DNA of 64,000 nt from Alitta virens (taxonomy: Eukaryota > Annelida > Polychaeta > Phyllodocida > Nereididae), in contig OW028580.1 in assembly GCA_932294295.1 (NCBI GenBank), forward strand, positions 37,207,336-37,271,335, read 5' to 3'. Position numbers and translations under genes: made by a program. Of this stretch, positions 25,201 to 35,098 are shown piece by piece. Under the pieces are notes generated by a model. It was not told where the DNA came from. It saw only the letters and a program-made list of their open reading frames with translations, and searched no databases. Positions within the stretch are counted from its first letter, which is position 1; each line of letters begins with the position of its first letter.

Positions 25201-25852
25201 TCTTTGCTGGTGCATATCTTCGGCTCAAATGCAAGATGAGAAGGTATGATTGATGAATTCTGATTTCATTGATGATATATATTAAACTGACACCATGAAG
25301 AACCAATGATAGGAATATGCAAGTACTTAGAACTTGTATTCTAGCATTAAAAAGTCTACCCAGAAATTCTTTTGAATCCATAATCTAGAAAGCTATTTTA
25401 ATTACCATCCACCAAAAAATATAAACAAACCAATCAGAATTGATTATCTTTCTAACACAGCAGTAAACCAATAACCTAAACACACACATTGGTAAACTCC
25501 TCTTCTCAAGAAGTCAGGGGGAAAATCTACAAATTAAGCAATAGCAATACACTGTTGGGTTATTATTTAAATCCATATGTTAGAATGGTGCATAGTATTA
25601 TATAATAATACTACTAAATATCATAATATATTGATTTTCAGATTATCAAAGTCAACAGATCGGACGACTAAGATGATTCCAACTGCATCTTCACCAGATC
25701 CTTTGTACTGTGAGATTAATGACCAAAGTCGTCCTCCACTTATGTCAGTCTTCAGATCGAGCTCAACCAATAATGTACCAAACATTTCTGGAAAGAATTC
25801 AGCAATACCAGAGTATGTGGAAGTTTTACCTGCACTACCTTGTCACCTGTAG
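10995..25852 (+). CDS. Copy 1: WSC-WSC-EGF(7)-TM receptor with truncated tail
   Basis: A 15-exon gene, 1902 nt of coding sequence, 633 residues. Approximate domains: signal peptide 1-34, WSC1 35-121, WSC2 122-218, EGF-like repeats 219-253, 254-299, 300-348, 349-398, 399-448, 449-496 and 497-528, Thr/Ile linker 529-539, transmembrane 540-563, tail 564-633. Exons: 10995-11097, 11941-12065, 12898-13033, 13126-13268, 13354-13501, 13886-13990, 14399-14536, 14679-14825, 15026-15175, 16117-16266, 17038-17181, 24096-24191, 24784-24816, 25171-25243, 25642-25852. All phases agree. WSC domains are known as Cys-rich, probably carbohydrate-binding modules, so a surface receptor for a glycan or glycoprotein is inferred. 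The tail ends at TAG 25850-25852, before the YMxM motifs kept in copies 0 and 2. The start is uncertain among ATGs at 10995, 11010 and 11037, all in frame. Confidence 0.8.
11098..11940 (+). other. Copy 1 intron 1
   Basis: No exon or repeat recognised. The left breakpoint of the 1416 bp deletion carried by copy 2 falls near 11664. Confidence 0.6.
11941..12065 (+). CDS. Copy 1 exon 2: WSC1, first half
   Basis: 125 nt, phase 1 to 0. It encodes RYIGCYEK...MTVDACARKCAHQ...AFAGLK, matching the GCY, MT..xC..xC and aGl positions of the WSC fold. This exon is absent from copy 2. Confidence 0.85.
12066..12897 (+). other. Copy 1 intron 2
   Basis: AT-rich with no exon recognised. The whole intron is missing from copy 2. 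Confidence 0.5.
12898..13033 (+). CDS. Copy 1 exon 3: WSC1, second half
   Basis: 136 nt, phase 0 to 1. It encodes NGNQCWCTNS...CQKPCEGN..LKCGGSIAFDIYQAG, the C.C, CxGN, CGG and vY signature that closes a WSC domain. The real start is the acceptor at 12896-12897, not the upstream in-frame ATG. Absent from copy 2. Confidence 0.85.
13126..13268 (+). CDS. Copy 1 exon 4: WSC2, first half
   Basis: 143 nt, phase 1 to 0. It encodes [10 protein letters not shown]...[17 protein letters not shown] with WSC cysteine spacing. Copy 2 has Ser for Thr in the NLTAYN stretch. Confidence 0.85.
13354..13501 (+). CDS. Copy 1 exon 5: WSC2, second half
   Basis: 148 nt, phase 0 to 1. It encodes [11 protein letters not shown]...[10 protein letters not shown]...[14 protein letters not shown], a clear WSC C-terminal half. 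Confidence 0.85.
13502..13885 (+). other. Copy 1 intron 5
   Basis: No exon, repeat or RNA recognised. Confidence 0.5.
13886..13990 (+). CDS. Copy 1 exon 6: EGF-like 1
   Basis: 105 nt, phase 1 to 1. It encodes [20 protein letters not shown] then [13 protein letters not shown], a laminin/MEGF-type EGF repeat missing the first two cysteines of the later repeats. Confidence 0.8.
13991..14398 (+). other. Copy 1 intron 6 with a relic of an older exon-intron duplication
   Basis: Sequence at about 14126-14250 resembles the intron after EGF2 (about 14533-14665): both have AAGGTAAGAATTTGG-like starts, then TATCAGA(A)GATG and ATATTGAAATGAGAATGAT. It is probably a leftover of a former EGF exon duplication whose coding part is gone. 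The intron appears identical to its counterpart in copy 2. Confidence 0.5.
14399..14536 (+). CDS. Copy 1 exon 7: EGF-like 2 (variable)
   Basis: 138 nt, phase 1 to 1. It encodes [18 protein letters not shown] then SISCAAGMKNFPLCDRG. Compared with copy 2 there are nine base differences, seven of which change amino acids (A to E, S to N, A to E, M to W, L to S), while the intron before it is identical. Confidence 0.85.
14679..14825 (+). CDS. Copy 1 exon 8: EGF-like 3
   Basis: 147 nt, phase 1 to 1. It encodes [20 protein letters not shown]...[19 protein letters not shown] at 14693-14695 (Lys) is TAG in copy 3. Confidence 0.85.
15026..15175 (+). CDS. Copy 1 exon 9: EGF-like 4
   Basis: 150 nt, phase 1 to 1. 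It encodes [20 protein letters not shown]...[17 protein letters not shown]. It is a near duplicate of exon 10 and is absent from copy 2. Confidence 0.85.
16117..16266 (+). CDS. Copy 1 exon 10: EGF-like 5
   Basis: 150 nt, phase 1 to 1. It encodes [20 protein letters not shown]...CQTG. It differs from exon 9 mainly by K/N, Q/K, I/T and R/T changes and is the copy retained in copy 2. Confidence 0.85.
17038..17181 (+). CDS. Copy 1 exon 11: EGF-like 6
   Basis: 144 nt, phase 1 to 1. It encodes [20 protein letters not shown]...[15 protein letters not shown], with donor ACAG|GTAGGA. Confidence 0.85.
17182..18879 (+). other. Copy 1 intron 11, first part
   Basis: No exon recognised. It is alignable to copy 2 intron 11 with many indels. 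The block at about 17460-17680 is richer in GC than its surroundings and could be an old repeat. Confidence 0.45.
18880..19045. repeat. GACT-rich imperfect tandem repeats
   Basis: Clusters of GACTGACTGACTGA alternate with TTAATAATGCCAGCACAGATT-like spacers. The same block in unit B lies near 41660-41840. Confidence 0.6.
19211..19255. repeat. (GATT)n microsatellite
   Basis: About ten GATT units followed by GCTT units. Only about three remain in unit B (near 42140). Confidence 0.85.
19636..20218. repeat. (CTAT)n tetranucleotide array
   Basis: Roughly 580 bp of imperfect CTAT with interspersed CTAC, CTAA and CTAG variants. The homologous array in unit B (42640-43070) differs in length and structure. 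Confidence 0.9.
20340..23097. mobile_element. TIR-bearing DNA element, ~2.76 kb
   Basis: The termini match in inverted orientation over 32 bases with four mismatches (20340-20371 against 23066-23097), starting GAAAATAAATTT. Subterminal GACGAA/TTCGTC-type motifs recur near both ends. A ~75 bp direct repeat follows the left end (about 20455-20520 and 20535-20605). No clear target-site duplication was found. The element is absent at the matching position of copy 2, where other sequence occupies 43130-44568. Inside are minus-strand coding-like segments. Confidence 0.55.
21420..22387 (-). pseudogene. Unidentified minus-strand coding-like fragments inside the TIR element
   Basis: A 155-codon open frame (21887-21420) and an upstream 67-codon frame (22387-22184) read on the minus strand. 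The first ends with LDAEFAVILDGQVV followed by EFPQALFLDGLHI. The second contains MLMNLTYADRRWDILRHN and LWIKYLVLFTEDEV. The phrasing (MNLTxxxRRxDIL.. then LFTEDEV, then VILDGxVV...FPQAL) reminds me of the C-terminal part of a widespread uncharacterised metazoan protein family often next to SAM-like domains. I am not sure of this. It could be a captured host gene fragment or element-encoded protein. No start, full domain or transposase catalytic motif was seen. Confidence 0.4.
23410..23560. mobile_element. Small MITE with TGGCGGATCCAG inverted ends
   Basis: The left end TGGCGGATCCAG (23410-23421) and right end CTGGATCCGCCA (23549-23560) are perfect inverted 12-mers enclosing about 127 bp with a 20-base poly-G run. 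A rearranged partial copy lies near 44793-44880 in unit B. Confidence 0.65.
23886..23978. repeat. GC-rich minisatellite (GTCCGTGAGTCCG-type)
   Basis: About six tandem copies of a ~12 bp unit, alternating CCGGATCCGTGAGT and CCGGGTCCGTGAGT, in an otherwise AT-rich intron. Confidence 0.8.
24096..24191 (+). CDS. Copy 1 exon 12: EGF-like 7
   Basis: 96 nt, phase 1 to 1. It encodes [20 protein letters not shown]...[11 protein letters not shown]. Its 5' edge and acceptor are destroyed in copy 2. Confidence 0.8.
24192..24783 (+). other. Copy 1 intron 12
   Basis: AT-rich, alignable to 46263-46924 in copy 2 with indels. No exon seen. Confidence 0.5.
24784..24816 (+). CDS. Copy 1 exon 13: extracellular linker
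   Basis: 33 nt, phase 1 to 1, encoding [11 protein letters not shown]. It leaves through a non-canonical GC donor (CAG|GCAAGT) that is conserved in copy 2. The model needs this exon or none, since phases are 1-1, so its inclusion is likely but not certain. Confidence 0.6.
24817..25170 (+). other. Copy 1 intron 13
   Basis: Contains the junction between repeat units A and B (about 24910). No exon supported. Confidence 0.5.
25171..25243 (+). CDS. Copy 1 exon 14: transmembrane segment
   Basis: 73 nt, phase 1 to 2. It encodes the same hydrophobic helix plus KCKMRR as copy 0. Confidence 0.85.
25244..25641 (+). other. Copy 1 intron 14
   Basis: No feature. The tail reading frame is open upstream of the acceptor, which is coincidental. 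Confidence 0.5.
25642..25852 (+). CDS. Copy 1 exon 15: truncated cytoplasmic tail
   Basis: Encodes about 69 tail residues with PLYCEI and EYVEVLP, then TAG at 25850-25852 where copies 0 and 2 have CAG (Gln). The YMxM motifs downstream are therefore not translated. Confidence 0.8.
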
Positions 25853-26100
25853 ATGTCAGCACCAAATCTCCTAGATTTGTATACTATACAACAGATGGCA
25901 ACACCAGTTCCCATGGAACAATCTGCATACCTGGAGCCATCTGGTGTCATGGCTCATCCAGGATACATGACAAGGGGAGGATCAACAGTCAATCAAAATA
26001 GGCATAGAGCTCCAATTGAAGGATCTGGTGCAACAGCGCAGCCTGATTACATGGAGATGAGTGGGTTTTCCCTGCTGACAAACAAGCGTATGTCCCATAA
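25853..26100 (+). pseudogene. Decayed remainder of the copy 1 tail
   Basis: Continues the tail frame after the stop, with clear homology. It shows decay: the YMTM site reads YMTR, and a one-base loss near 26067 shifts the frame before the end. Both fit loss of constraint after the nonsense change. Confidence 0.75.
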
Positions 26101-26431
26101 TGTGCCTCTTAAACATGAGGCCAACACTTTAAAAGGAAAGGAAGAGCAAAGAATTCAGGCATTCAATATTGCCAAATTGATCTGAACATACTATTATCAG
26201 CCTGACTGAAACAATTTTGTGACACTATTGACATTATTTCAAGGTTTTATCATATAAACTGATATATACAGTAGTTTACAAATGTTTTTTTTTTAATGTG
26301 GCCTGTTGACTGCTATATTTGTTCATGATTTTTATATAAGTACATAATTGCATGCTTGTTAATTTTTATATCTAGAATCGATCTATCTTGTGCTTATAAT
26401 TAAATCTTGTCTATTTTTTGCTTTCTTTTTT
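26101..26431 (+). other. Copy 1 3' UTR start
   Basis: AT-rich sequence matching the copy 0 3' UTR with small indels. No gene. Confidence 0.45.
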
Positions 26432-27402
26432 TATAGGGTAGAGTGGGGCACCTTGAGCCGTGGGGCACCTTGATCCATTGGCTCTGCAGGCCAGTTGGTT
26501 TGACATTAACCATTTGTTAACGTTGTCAATAGAAATGTTTTTGCCCCTTAGTAATAAAGAAATAGGGCACTGATAATTTATCAAGTGTCCTGCAAGGAAA
26601 ATGGGTTAATTCAGCATAAACATTTTTCATTACCACAGAGTCATAAGGCAAGGCAAGATTGTTATTCTTCTAATGTCTTCATTACTTGTAGAATCCTCTA
26701 ACCAATTTGTCAGAGTGAACTAGGCAATATATGCTAAAGATTGACCCCCATTACAGATCAGTCAAGATTTACCTTAATCGAACCACATGTGTTTTTACAT
26801 GGAATTTTTGTGTGGGGCACCTTTAGCCAGCTTACCAGGGGCACCTTTAGCCTGGCCATGAAACAACAATAACTAGTTAAAAGCATACTATTACATGGTA
26901 TAAACCTTTGAATATATTATAAGCCTTAATTTAACATGCAATATAGTGTATTTTGTGAATATTTAATTTTCATCCAAATATCCTCAACCCAATGCACACT
27001 TTACTTACATTGGGCATTTAAATCACTAATTTTTAATTACATACCTTAGCAAATTTAGGCATATTTGTACATTTCAGGCCTCATCATTTCATTTCAGCTT
27101 GGCAGTTTCCAAGGGGAAAAAATTTGTATTTTATATGTAATTTATCCAAGGCACACTATACTTGCCCTGGACAGTCAGACAATCATTAAGGTTCAGCCCT
27201 GCATTGATGTAGATTTGATATGGCCTTTCTTAACATAACTGTCAAGAAAAAATGCACCCTGAGATATATGTAATTATTACTCAACATATTATTCCCTGAA
27301 TTTGCTTTTGACGGTACATAATTAATTGCTGATGCAGGATGTTAAACTATAATAAGCTGTTATAAGTAAAAATGGCTCATGGTGCACCACTCTCCCCTAT
27401 AC
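26432..27402. mobile_element. MITE-like GGGGAGAG TIR element, long form
   Basis: Homologous to the element at 1489-2004, with TATA flanks and the same inverted ends, but it retains about 450 bp of central sequence with extra GGGGCACCTTTAGCC motifs. Confidence 0.55.
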
Positions 27403-27424
27403 AATGCATGAATATGAATACATA

Positions 27425-27530
27425 ATGTTATATAATCATTTGATTGCCTGTATCTTTTCTGTATCTTTTATATAATCATTTGATTGCCTGTATCTTTTAT
27501 ATAATTATTTGATTGCCTGTATCTTTTGGG
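27425..27530. repeat. ~30 bp tandem repeat, three copies
   Basis: Counterpart of 2029-2132. Confidence 0.65.
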
Positions 27531-27674
27531 AATACCCTAAACTATTCCTCTAAAAAAAATGTTATGGTTACATTTGCCGTTTATATCCTGTGCAGAATTA
27601 AAGTTGGCAAATTTTCTTGCAAAGTCTATAGAGTGGTAATTCTGCATGGCAATGTATCTTGTATAAATGAATTC

Positions 27675-27680
27675 AATAAA
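27675..27680 (+). promoter_or_regulatory. Candidate poly(A) signal of copy 1
   Basis: AATAAA conserved with the second hexamer after copy 0. Confidence 0.4.
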
Positions 27681-27754
27681 ATGATACTTCATCTTTAACT
27701 AATATGGGCATATATACGTGTTTATTGAATATATCTGATATATATCCTTTTTGC

Positions 27755-27870
27755 AGGGGCGCAGATCTTGGGGGGAATTAGGGGGATGTATTTCCCCTGC
27801 AAAACAAGTGGGGGGGGGGGGTGATAATGTGAATATCCCCCCCCCCCCCTGGAAATGTACTGTATGCGTG
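27755..27870. repeat. G/C-run repeat, unit B
   Basis: Counterpart of 2370-2490 with different run lengths. Confidence 0.4.
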
Positions 27871-29076
27871 GCATATTTAATCATAAACATGCATTTCTTA
27901 CAGACCTCAATTTGTTTTACTAAAATGTTCTGTCAGGTAAAATGGTTGATTGAATCCAATACTCTTACATCTGGAAATGCCTCGAACTTGAAAATGTTTG
28001 TTCAGTGACACCATTGATCATAATGTATTGCTTCATTGTACCTATTCCTGAAGTTCATCTGTGATTTTTTTTTAAAATTGTTTCTTGTATCTACTGGCGC
28101 AGGTGGTTTAAGTCAGCCACTTTTAAAAATTATTTATTTTCTGCTAAAGGTTCATTATAATATGTTACCCATGTTAAGTGGTACCTTGCAGGATACAAAA
28201 ATTGCCTACACAAAATTATAGACAAGGCACATTATATGGCTGTAATGTCACATTCACAGGAGTGAATTGTATACTATTGACACAACACAAAACCACTGAC
28301 GCTAGATTCAAGTAATCTTCAGATGAGATATTTTTGGCTCAACTTAGAAATATATATACTACCAGTCCCATGGTTTTTTGATTTTTTTGATTGTATGTTT
28401 AAATTGCCTTGTAAGTCGGAGAGCAGTTTCTCTGAATGCTGGACATTTAGTATATAAAGATATCTCCATATGATTTGGTCCTGGCAGATTTAATAGTCCA
28501 ATCATATACCAAACTTATGATGCTCTAAGATAATCTTCCCTTAAGCTGTCCCCCTCCGATTGTAATGTAATTTAGGCACTGAAAAAAGAGGGTCATAATT
28601 TGTTTCAGAGAAATAACAATATATTTAGTCTTGTTACAGAATTGGGAATTAGAAAAAAAGTATATTATAATATTTTTGTACCTAATTTAATGCTTTAACA
28701 TCAAGAAGAACTGTTCTTATGATAGTCTATGTTGTGTTTCAAGTCCTTCATTCACCAACCGAGGGGGAGCAAGTAGCACTGCACATTAGTCCGCCTAGTG
28801 GACAACACCTACAATCAAGTAACTTTAGACAATTAAAGCTTGGATATTCCTGGACTTTAAGTAACCGGTGGCTTTATCAACTTTGACTTTTAGAGAACTA
28901 TTTTATGCATTACTGATTTGAAGATGTTATGAACTACAACACCATGAAGTACAAATAAAGTTCAAATAATGGCAACATTGCCAGATCACTTTGAAGTTCA
29001 CTTTGTCCTTACTGAGAACCCATGAATTAAAAGAGTCACTTTGAGACATATATATATTTTGACCAACAACAGTGAC
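27871..29076. other. Spacer, unit B, nothing recognised
   Basis: Near-identical to 2491-3690. No supported gene. Confidence 0.4.
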
Positions 29077-30132
29077 GCGAACTCTTTCATTTTGGCAAAA
29101 TTCTCTCAGGGGAGGAGGAACATGGTGATCTCTCTAGTTTTTCATTACCTCCTGTTTATCAGCTACCGTATCCTGTACCTCAGGTCGAATTAACGAGAGT
29201 CTGGTATGTAACTGTCTTCTCATGAACAGTTTACCAGGGGACACTCCAGTGATTGTATGGGGAGTGGTCTGGTATGTCAACAGGAAACTACACAATTTCT
29301 GCTTGGTTGTAACGCCAGGCTGAGACTCCCCCGAATGTCTCTTTAGAGCAGCATTTAGAGTTTGTACTGCTCTTTCAGCTGACCTGTTCGAGGCAGGTGG
29401 TACGGAGGCGTCAAGGTGTGTTTCACTCCGTTACCAGCCAAGACAAAAAATGGCCAAGAAAGCAATGTTCCAAATTTGTGCAGTAGAACAACTCCCACTC
29501 CATGAGGGCTGGCATCGCAGGCTGGTATCAGTGGTGACTTTTGTTCATTTCCATGGAACGTCTTTTCACAGCAAACAGTTCAGCGGGGCTAACATGGATG
29601 ACAGATTCCTCAGGTAACTGCCGTAATAATTCACCATACGGAGGAACGTGCATAACTCAGAAACATCTTTTGGTCCTTTCGTCATCTTGATTGCGGATAC
29701 TTTTTCATGAATAGGTCTTCAGATGCGGTCAAGATATGACCTAAGTATTGCACACTGTCAGCTAGAAACATGCATTTTTGTCAGTTCCCTCTAACATTGT
29801 ACTTAGACAACCTCTCCAGCACCATTTCTATCCGATATAAATGCTCTTCGTCTGATTTTGCCGTCACTAGGATATCGTCTATGTAATATACACCTGGAAT
29901 TCTCTGGAGAATCTGATCCATTATTGATACTGTACAGTAGGCGAGTTACACCATACAATCCCTTAAAGGTATTAATTGTTAAGTACTTTTGAGATTTTTC
30001 TGATAGATAACCTTGTAGTCTCCACAGAGTCACAATTTCCCATTACTTTTAGGAACTACCACCACTGGTGATGCCCAATCGCACTGTCAACTTTGTGCAA
30101 TATACCTGGATATTTTAAATTGTTCCATGGGG
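29077..30132 (-). mobile_element. Ty3/gypsy pol remnant, unit B
   Basis: The same broken element as at 3691-4745, with YIDD at 29885-29874 and the same internal deletions and frame breaks. It differs by only a few substitutions. Confidence 0.8.
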
Positions 30133-30880
30133 AATCCCTGTGCAACCTTTTCTTTCTTTCTTTTGTTTCAGTCAGAAGTTCTCAGTTGCTCAGTGAGTTC
30201 AAATATCATACAAATTATATTCTTTGAATCTCTTTCTCTCTTGAGCACATGTACAAAAGTGTTCTTGTGTGGTGCCATAAACAATGGATTTTCACTGAAT
30301 CTGAACTTTTAGCCTATTTTTGAAACCTTTATTAGCTAAAGCAGAAAATGTGTGCTTTGTTGTGTACAGTTTATGTCATAGAATTATGCTACCCTAAACG
30401 AAGGCCTAAAATAATAAGTTTTTCAGTTACCTTTTATGTTCAATTAGAGCAGTGGTCTGGAAGATGTGCAAGGACACACAATTATGAGTGGCATAACACA
30501 GCAATTTTAAACAAAGTCATGCCAAATTGATGGGACTTACATAAATAAACATTGTTATAGTAATTAGAATATTTGTGTATTAAAGAAAAGCTGGATGTGA
30601 CTGACTTGAGTGTGTTCTGCTAACCTCTGGGTTTATCTAAGCTTGGATAAATCCTAACTACCCAAATTGCAATGCTTAAGTGAGCTGCTCAGAGAACTTA
30701 ATGTGCTAGATTATTCAATGACCGTCATTGGGTTGTCAGGATGATTGGCAAATTGGTTGGATCTGTGATGTCAGCCACTTGGCACTGGTTACTTTAACTT
30801 GTTATATGTAAAAAAAACTGTACAGCAGTCACAGTAAATTTCATTTTGCTTCATTATTAAACCCTAGCTGCTTGAGAAAA
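30133..30880. other. Spacer, unit B, nothing recognised
   Basis: Counterpart of 4746-5499. No supported gene. Confidence 0.4.
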
Positions 30881-31250
30881 ATCGGCCAAAAGTTGGCTTT
30901 CGGCCGAGGTCAACTGACCAACCAACCTACCAAAGCTATTCTAAGGACTCCAGAAACAATAATCAAGCATTAGAACTAAGTTTCATTTCTGCATACAAGC
31001 CCATTTACTTGAGAAAAATTATATTTACTTGGCAGAAAGTTTGTTTTCAACCGACAGTCACCTGACCAACCAACCTACCAAAAGTAATTCTAAGGACCCC
31101 AGAATCAATAATCGTGCATTAGAACTAGTTTCATTGTTTCATTTTTTGCATACAAGCCCATTTACTTGAAAACAATTCTATTCACTTTGCAGAAAGTTGG
31201 TTTTTCAGTCAACAGCCAACCGACCAACTAACTACCAAAGCCACTCAAGT
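30881..31250. repeat. ~149 bp tandem repeat, unit B
   Basis: Counterpart of 5500-5870, with small indels including an insertion near 31210. Confidence 0.65.
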
Positions 31251-31406
31251 TAATGCCAAGTAGCCAGCGCCAGTAATTGCAATTGGGTGAGTCATCCTGT
31301 TACCGATATTGTAACATCACTTGTTGAGAGATCTAATTTAAATTGTTGTTTGTCATCCTAGGCATGGCAAAAGGTAATAATGAAGATCAGGTGGGACATT
31401 TGTCAG

Positions 31407-31917
31407 GAACAAACAGAAGAAACGCTTCAAGAACATAATTCCTTGTAAGTTAGAAATGAATCTTAATAAAGCAAGAATTGGTTAATTTAGCAATTGAATT
31501 CTTCTAGTGCTTTATACATTTAACTTTTTTTGTTTCAGATGACAGTGCCAGAGTCAAACTCAGCATAATGAATGACGATCCCCTTACCGATTATGTCAAT
31601 ACCAGCTACATTAACGTATGTTGTTTTATCCACACTTTTGAGTTGATTTGCATATTTAGATAAACTTTCAAATTTCGGGACTCAGAATAATATGTTTTGA
31701 TAAATGAGTTTAATGTCACGCTACCACAATTATCACCAAGTATTATTGTATTTTTTTTTTGTTAATCTGAGAGTGCCAGTGGTGTCCCCTTGTATGAAAC
31801 TATGTATCAGATATAATTCAGTGGTTGTTCTAATTTGAATATGTAATTTATGTATGATGTTGTTTCATTTTGCCAATGAAGGGCTACAAAAAGAAAGGCA
31901 GTTCATTGCTTGCCAAG
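31407..31917 (+). pseudogene. Orphan PTP-domain exons, unit B
   Basis: Exons ending at 31444, at 31539-31615 and at 31882-31917 encode the same PTP opening as unit A. The coding bases of the second and third exons are unchanged and their splice sites are intact. An in-frame stop still precedes the first exon, although the local sequence differs (TGA for TAA). Confidence 0.7.
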
Positions 31918-34811
31918 GTAAATATTCTTCAATTTTCATCACAACGTTTATTTCCAGTTATTCATTCATTCTATTTAATGTACATCATTCAGCTGTACTG
32001 TGATGCGTAATTAAATATAGGTTAAAAAATTGTTTCAGCACCTAGGAGTGGGTATATGTAAAGTAGATTCTGGTGCAAACTTTTTTCACGGCATTGTACT
32101 CGTTGACTTGTTATACAGCAACAACTGACTACCCTATCCTCTCAATATGTCTATCCTGAATGACAGTTTACACAGTCGGCCTAACGCATAAAAAATTACA
32201 GTACAAGCATACATGTACGAGTAGATCGCCACATAATATCCTGACAAAACTGCATCGTGACAGCTTCCTGGCAGTTATGGGAGAGCGGGGAACAGTGAGA
32301 CTAGCCCCTAGTTTCAACACAGTCAAGGTTATAACATTGTCCTTTTGGGATTTATGCCAACATGAATTAAAAGCACGAGGAGTTTGAAATTTCACTTTTT
32401 GGGTTAACACCAGGCAAAGTAATTTTCTTTTTTGCACGTGAGTTTTCAATCTTCTTCTCCAGTATTTGGAGATTATGAAATCATCCAACAGTATACAAAA
32501 CCTTGGAGAGTGGTATTTAATTCCAGATATTAATATATAGTGCGGTATCCATGTGGACCTCAGAAGAAGTTGACAAAGCAGGAGTGGGGCAGGGTGAGAC
32601 AGTCAATTCAGTGTAAGGGAAATGAAAGCTGGATGTCGGTTACATGACAGACAGACAGACAGAATTATTTATTTTTCATCGCATACACCATACATACCAC
32701 ACATATAACATTAACATACATACACATAGGTAAATCTAACTTTAAATTTAAAAAATAAAAAATAAAATAATAATGATTAAAAAAAAGAAATAATGATAAT
32801 AATAAAAAAAGAAAAATGAAAGATGAATGAATGAAAGGTTATGGATGAAAGGAGACTCATCAAGGAAAGAGGGTTTTGCCGCTAAAGAGGAGCCACCCCT
32901 GTGTTTTGTGGAAATAGCTGCAAAAAGATTAGTCAATAATTAACATAAAGCCACAAATAAGGATTAAAAAGGAAAAAAGGAAAAAATAATAAGGCAGTGT
33001 TAGAAAATTTACTTCTAATACCTGTGGTAGAAGACTTGGCAGTAGATGAGTCTGACAACATGACATGTTGAATGGATGGTACCTTGTACCCAGTGTCTAT
33101 GCCATTTTTGTTGTACTATATATCAAACCATGTCTCACTCTACACTTCTACTTTGTCATTTAAGTTATTGACATATCTCAAGTTTATTAACCCCAATGCT
33201 ATATGCCAACGACACTCTGTTTACAGAACTTAATGAAATAATACAGGGTATTGCAGACTGTACAGATGAAATAATAATTGAAGATTAAATCGTGATCTAC
33301 ATTTTTTTAATAATGCTTAAAAAACCAAAGCAATGATATTTGATAAAACCTCACTTATTATTCCCAGATGAAATTAAGGAATTTGACAATAGATTTAACT
33401 TCTTAGATCTGATCATGCATGGATGAAAATTTAATCTGAATTATCCTATTCATGCGATTTCCAAATCTAAAACTTCAGGATTTATATCAAACTTAAGAGT
33501 GAACTTCCCTCGAATATGTTAATGTCTTGGCACCTTTGTGCTGATAATGTAGTGGCGCCTCAGTGACATGACAGTCGCTTGACTTGAAGCTGTCTTTAGG
33601 AAGATATGTGAACTTTTACCTTGACAGTTTTACATGATGTAATGATTGCACATCAAAGTTATTCACTTTCCCAAAACCACTGTTATTTAGCTGGACATTT
33701 GTCAAGTTTCTTTTAACAACTGTTAATTGTATATCCACCATGACCCATCAAATAGCACTGCAGGAAGCTGTCTACTGTAAACTGGTCATTTTTGTTACAT
33801 TTCATGCCACTAGGAATTTTATAAAATACCAGTAGAGGACAGCACCAGTCAGATTAATCTTATGATCTCATATGCTGCTGCAGATTTTCATCTACCTTGC
33901 TGAAATGTTTGGATTTTTGTTAATTGTATGGTCAGTACCTGTTCTCACAGTCATTTATGTTACAGGTCTTTACACTAAGATTCTTAGGATGTGAAATGTT
34001 TTTTTTTTCCTCCATTGACATCAGAAAAATATCTAAAATTTCTTGCATTATAGGCTGTAATAGATGATACAGAGAGACACCCAGGTGGATATTGTGCAAA
34101 TGTCATTTCTGTAACAAATCAAACACATCACTTCTGTTAAATTTGTATCTCTTGACACATTGTAACAGAATTTACCAATAGCATAACACAATGACCTGAG
34201 GAGCTTAAGTTTATTTAGTGTGTCTATGCTAACTGTGTATATTATTTTTCAGTTCCATTCCTCAATTTGTTCAAAATATCTGAACAGTCGAAACATTTGA
34301 AAGTCCATAATGACGTTTAAGCTACTTTTTTAAGCCTCATTCTGTGACAAACAAATGTAGACTAATTTCCTTAACACTGCAAGTATTTCACCAGTACCAT
34401 GGCATGAGCTGTACCCCTTCTGACATAATCTGGACTGGCTGTCTGATTAAGTATAGGTAAATGAATACATTTTGTCCATTGACTGACCCAATTCTCTTGC
34501 AGACACAACTCAATGGTGTTTGAGGTTGAGATCAGGAGAGTGAGATCTCAGTATTGTTCTGCAGGAGATGGGCTGATCCTCTGAAGTTGATTGTTGCTGC
34601 CATTAAACAGATTCTATGTTATCTCCTAATACCTGGGACAGGAACATTGATTTATCCCTGATGATAACTATCAGTAACTGCAGCCCTTAGTGCAACAGAG
34701 GACTGAACATGGTCCTGCAGGTCAAACTGCCTGTCTAAGTTAGGCATGATCAAGTTTAGTTTTCTTTTTTTGAACGCTAATTGGTCATTCATAATCATTG
34801 TCTCCGCATAT
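31918..34811. other. Spacer, unit B
   Basis: Counterpart of 6531-9422: possible MITE fragments near 32280 and 32580, a GACA and A-rich tract near 32647-32950, and otherwise nothing recognised. Confidence 0.4.
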
Positions 34812-35098
34812 CGCTGTGTGTCATCACCTCACAGCCCAGCTACCTAATTATGTACATTCTTTGCTCGTTTACTCATCTAAAGTAAATTAATCAATTTTTC
34901 TTATATTCAATAGGCTGGCTCATGGTATTAAAGGTCTAACACAATGAAATTACAGAATAATTAGATGTTCATGTGGTGAGTTTACGCAATTCTACATAGT
35001 TCATCTACCAATAATTTTGTTTAACTAGGTAAACTAGGTAAACTAGTGTAGAATGTCCATAATTAGGTTGCTGGGCTGTTAGGTGATGACACACAGTG
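34812..35098. mobile_element. Palindromic MITE, unit B
   Basis: Same element and flanking ATAT as at 9423-9709. Confidence 0.65.
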
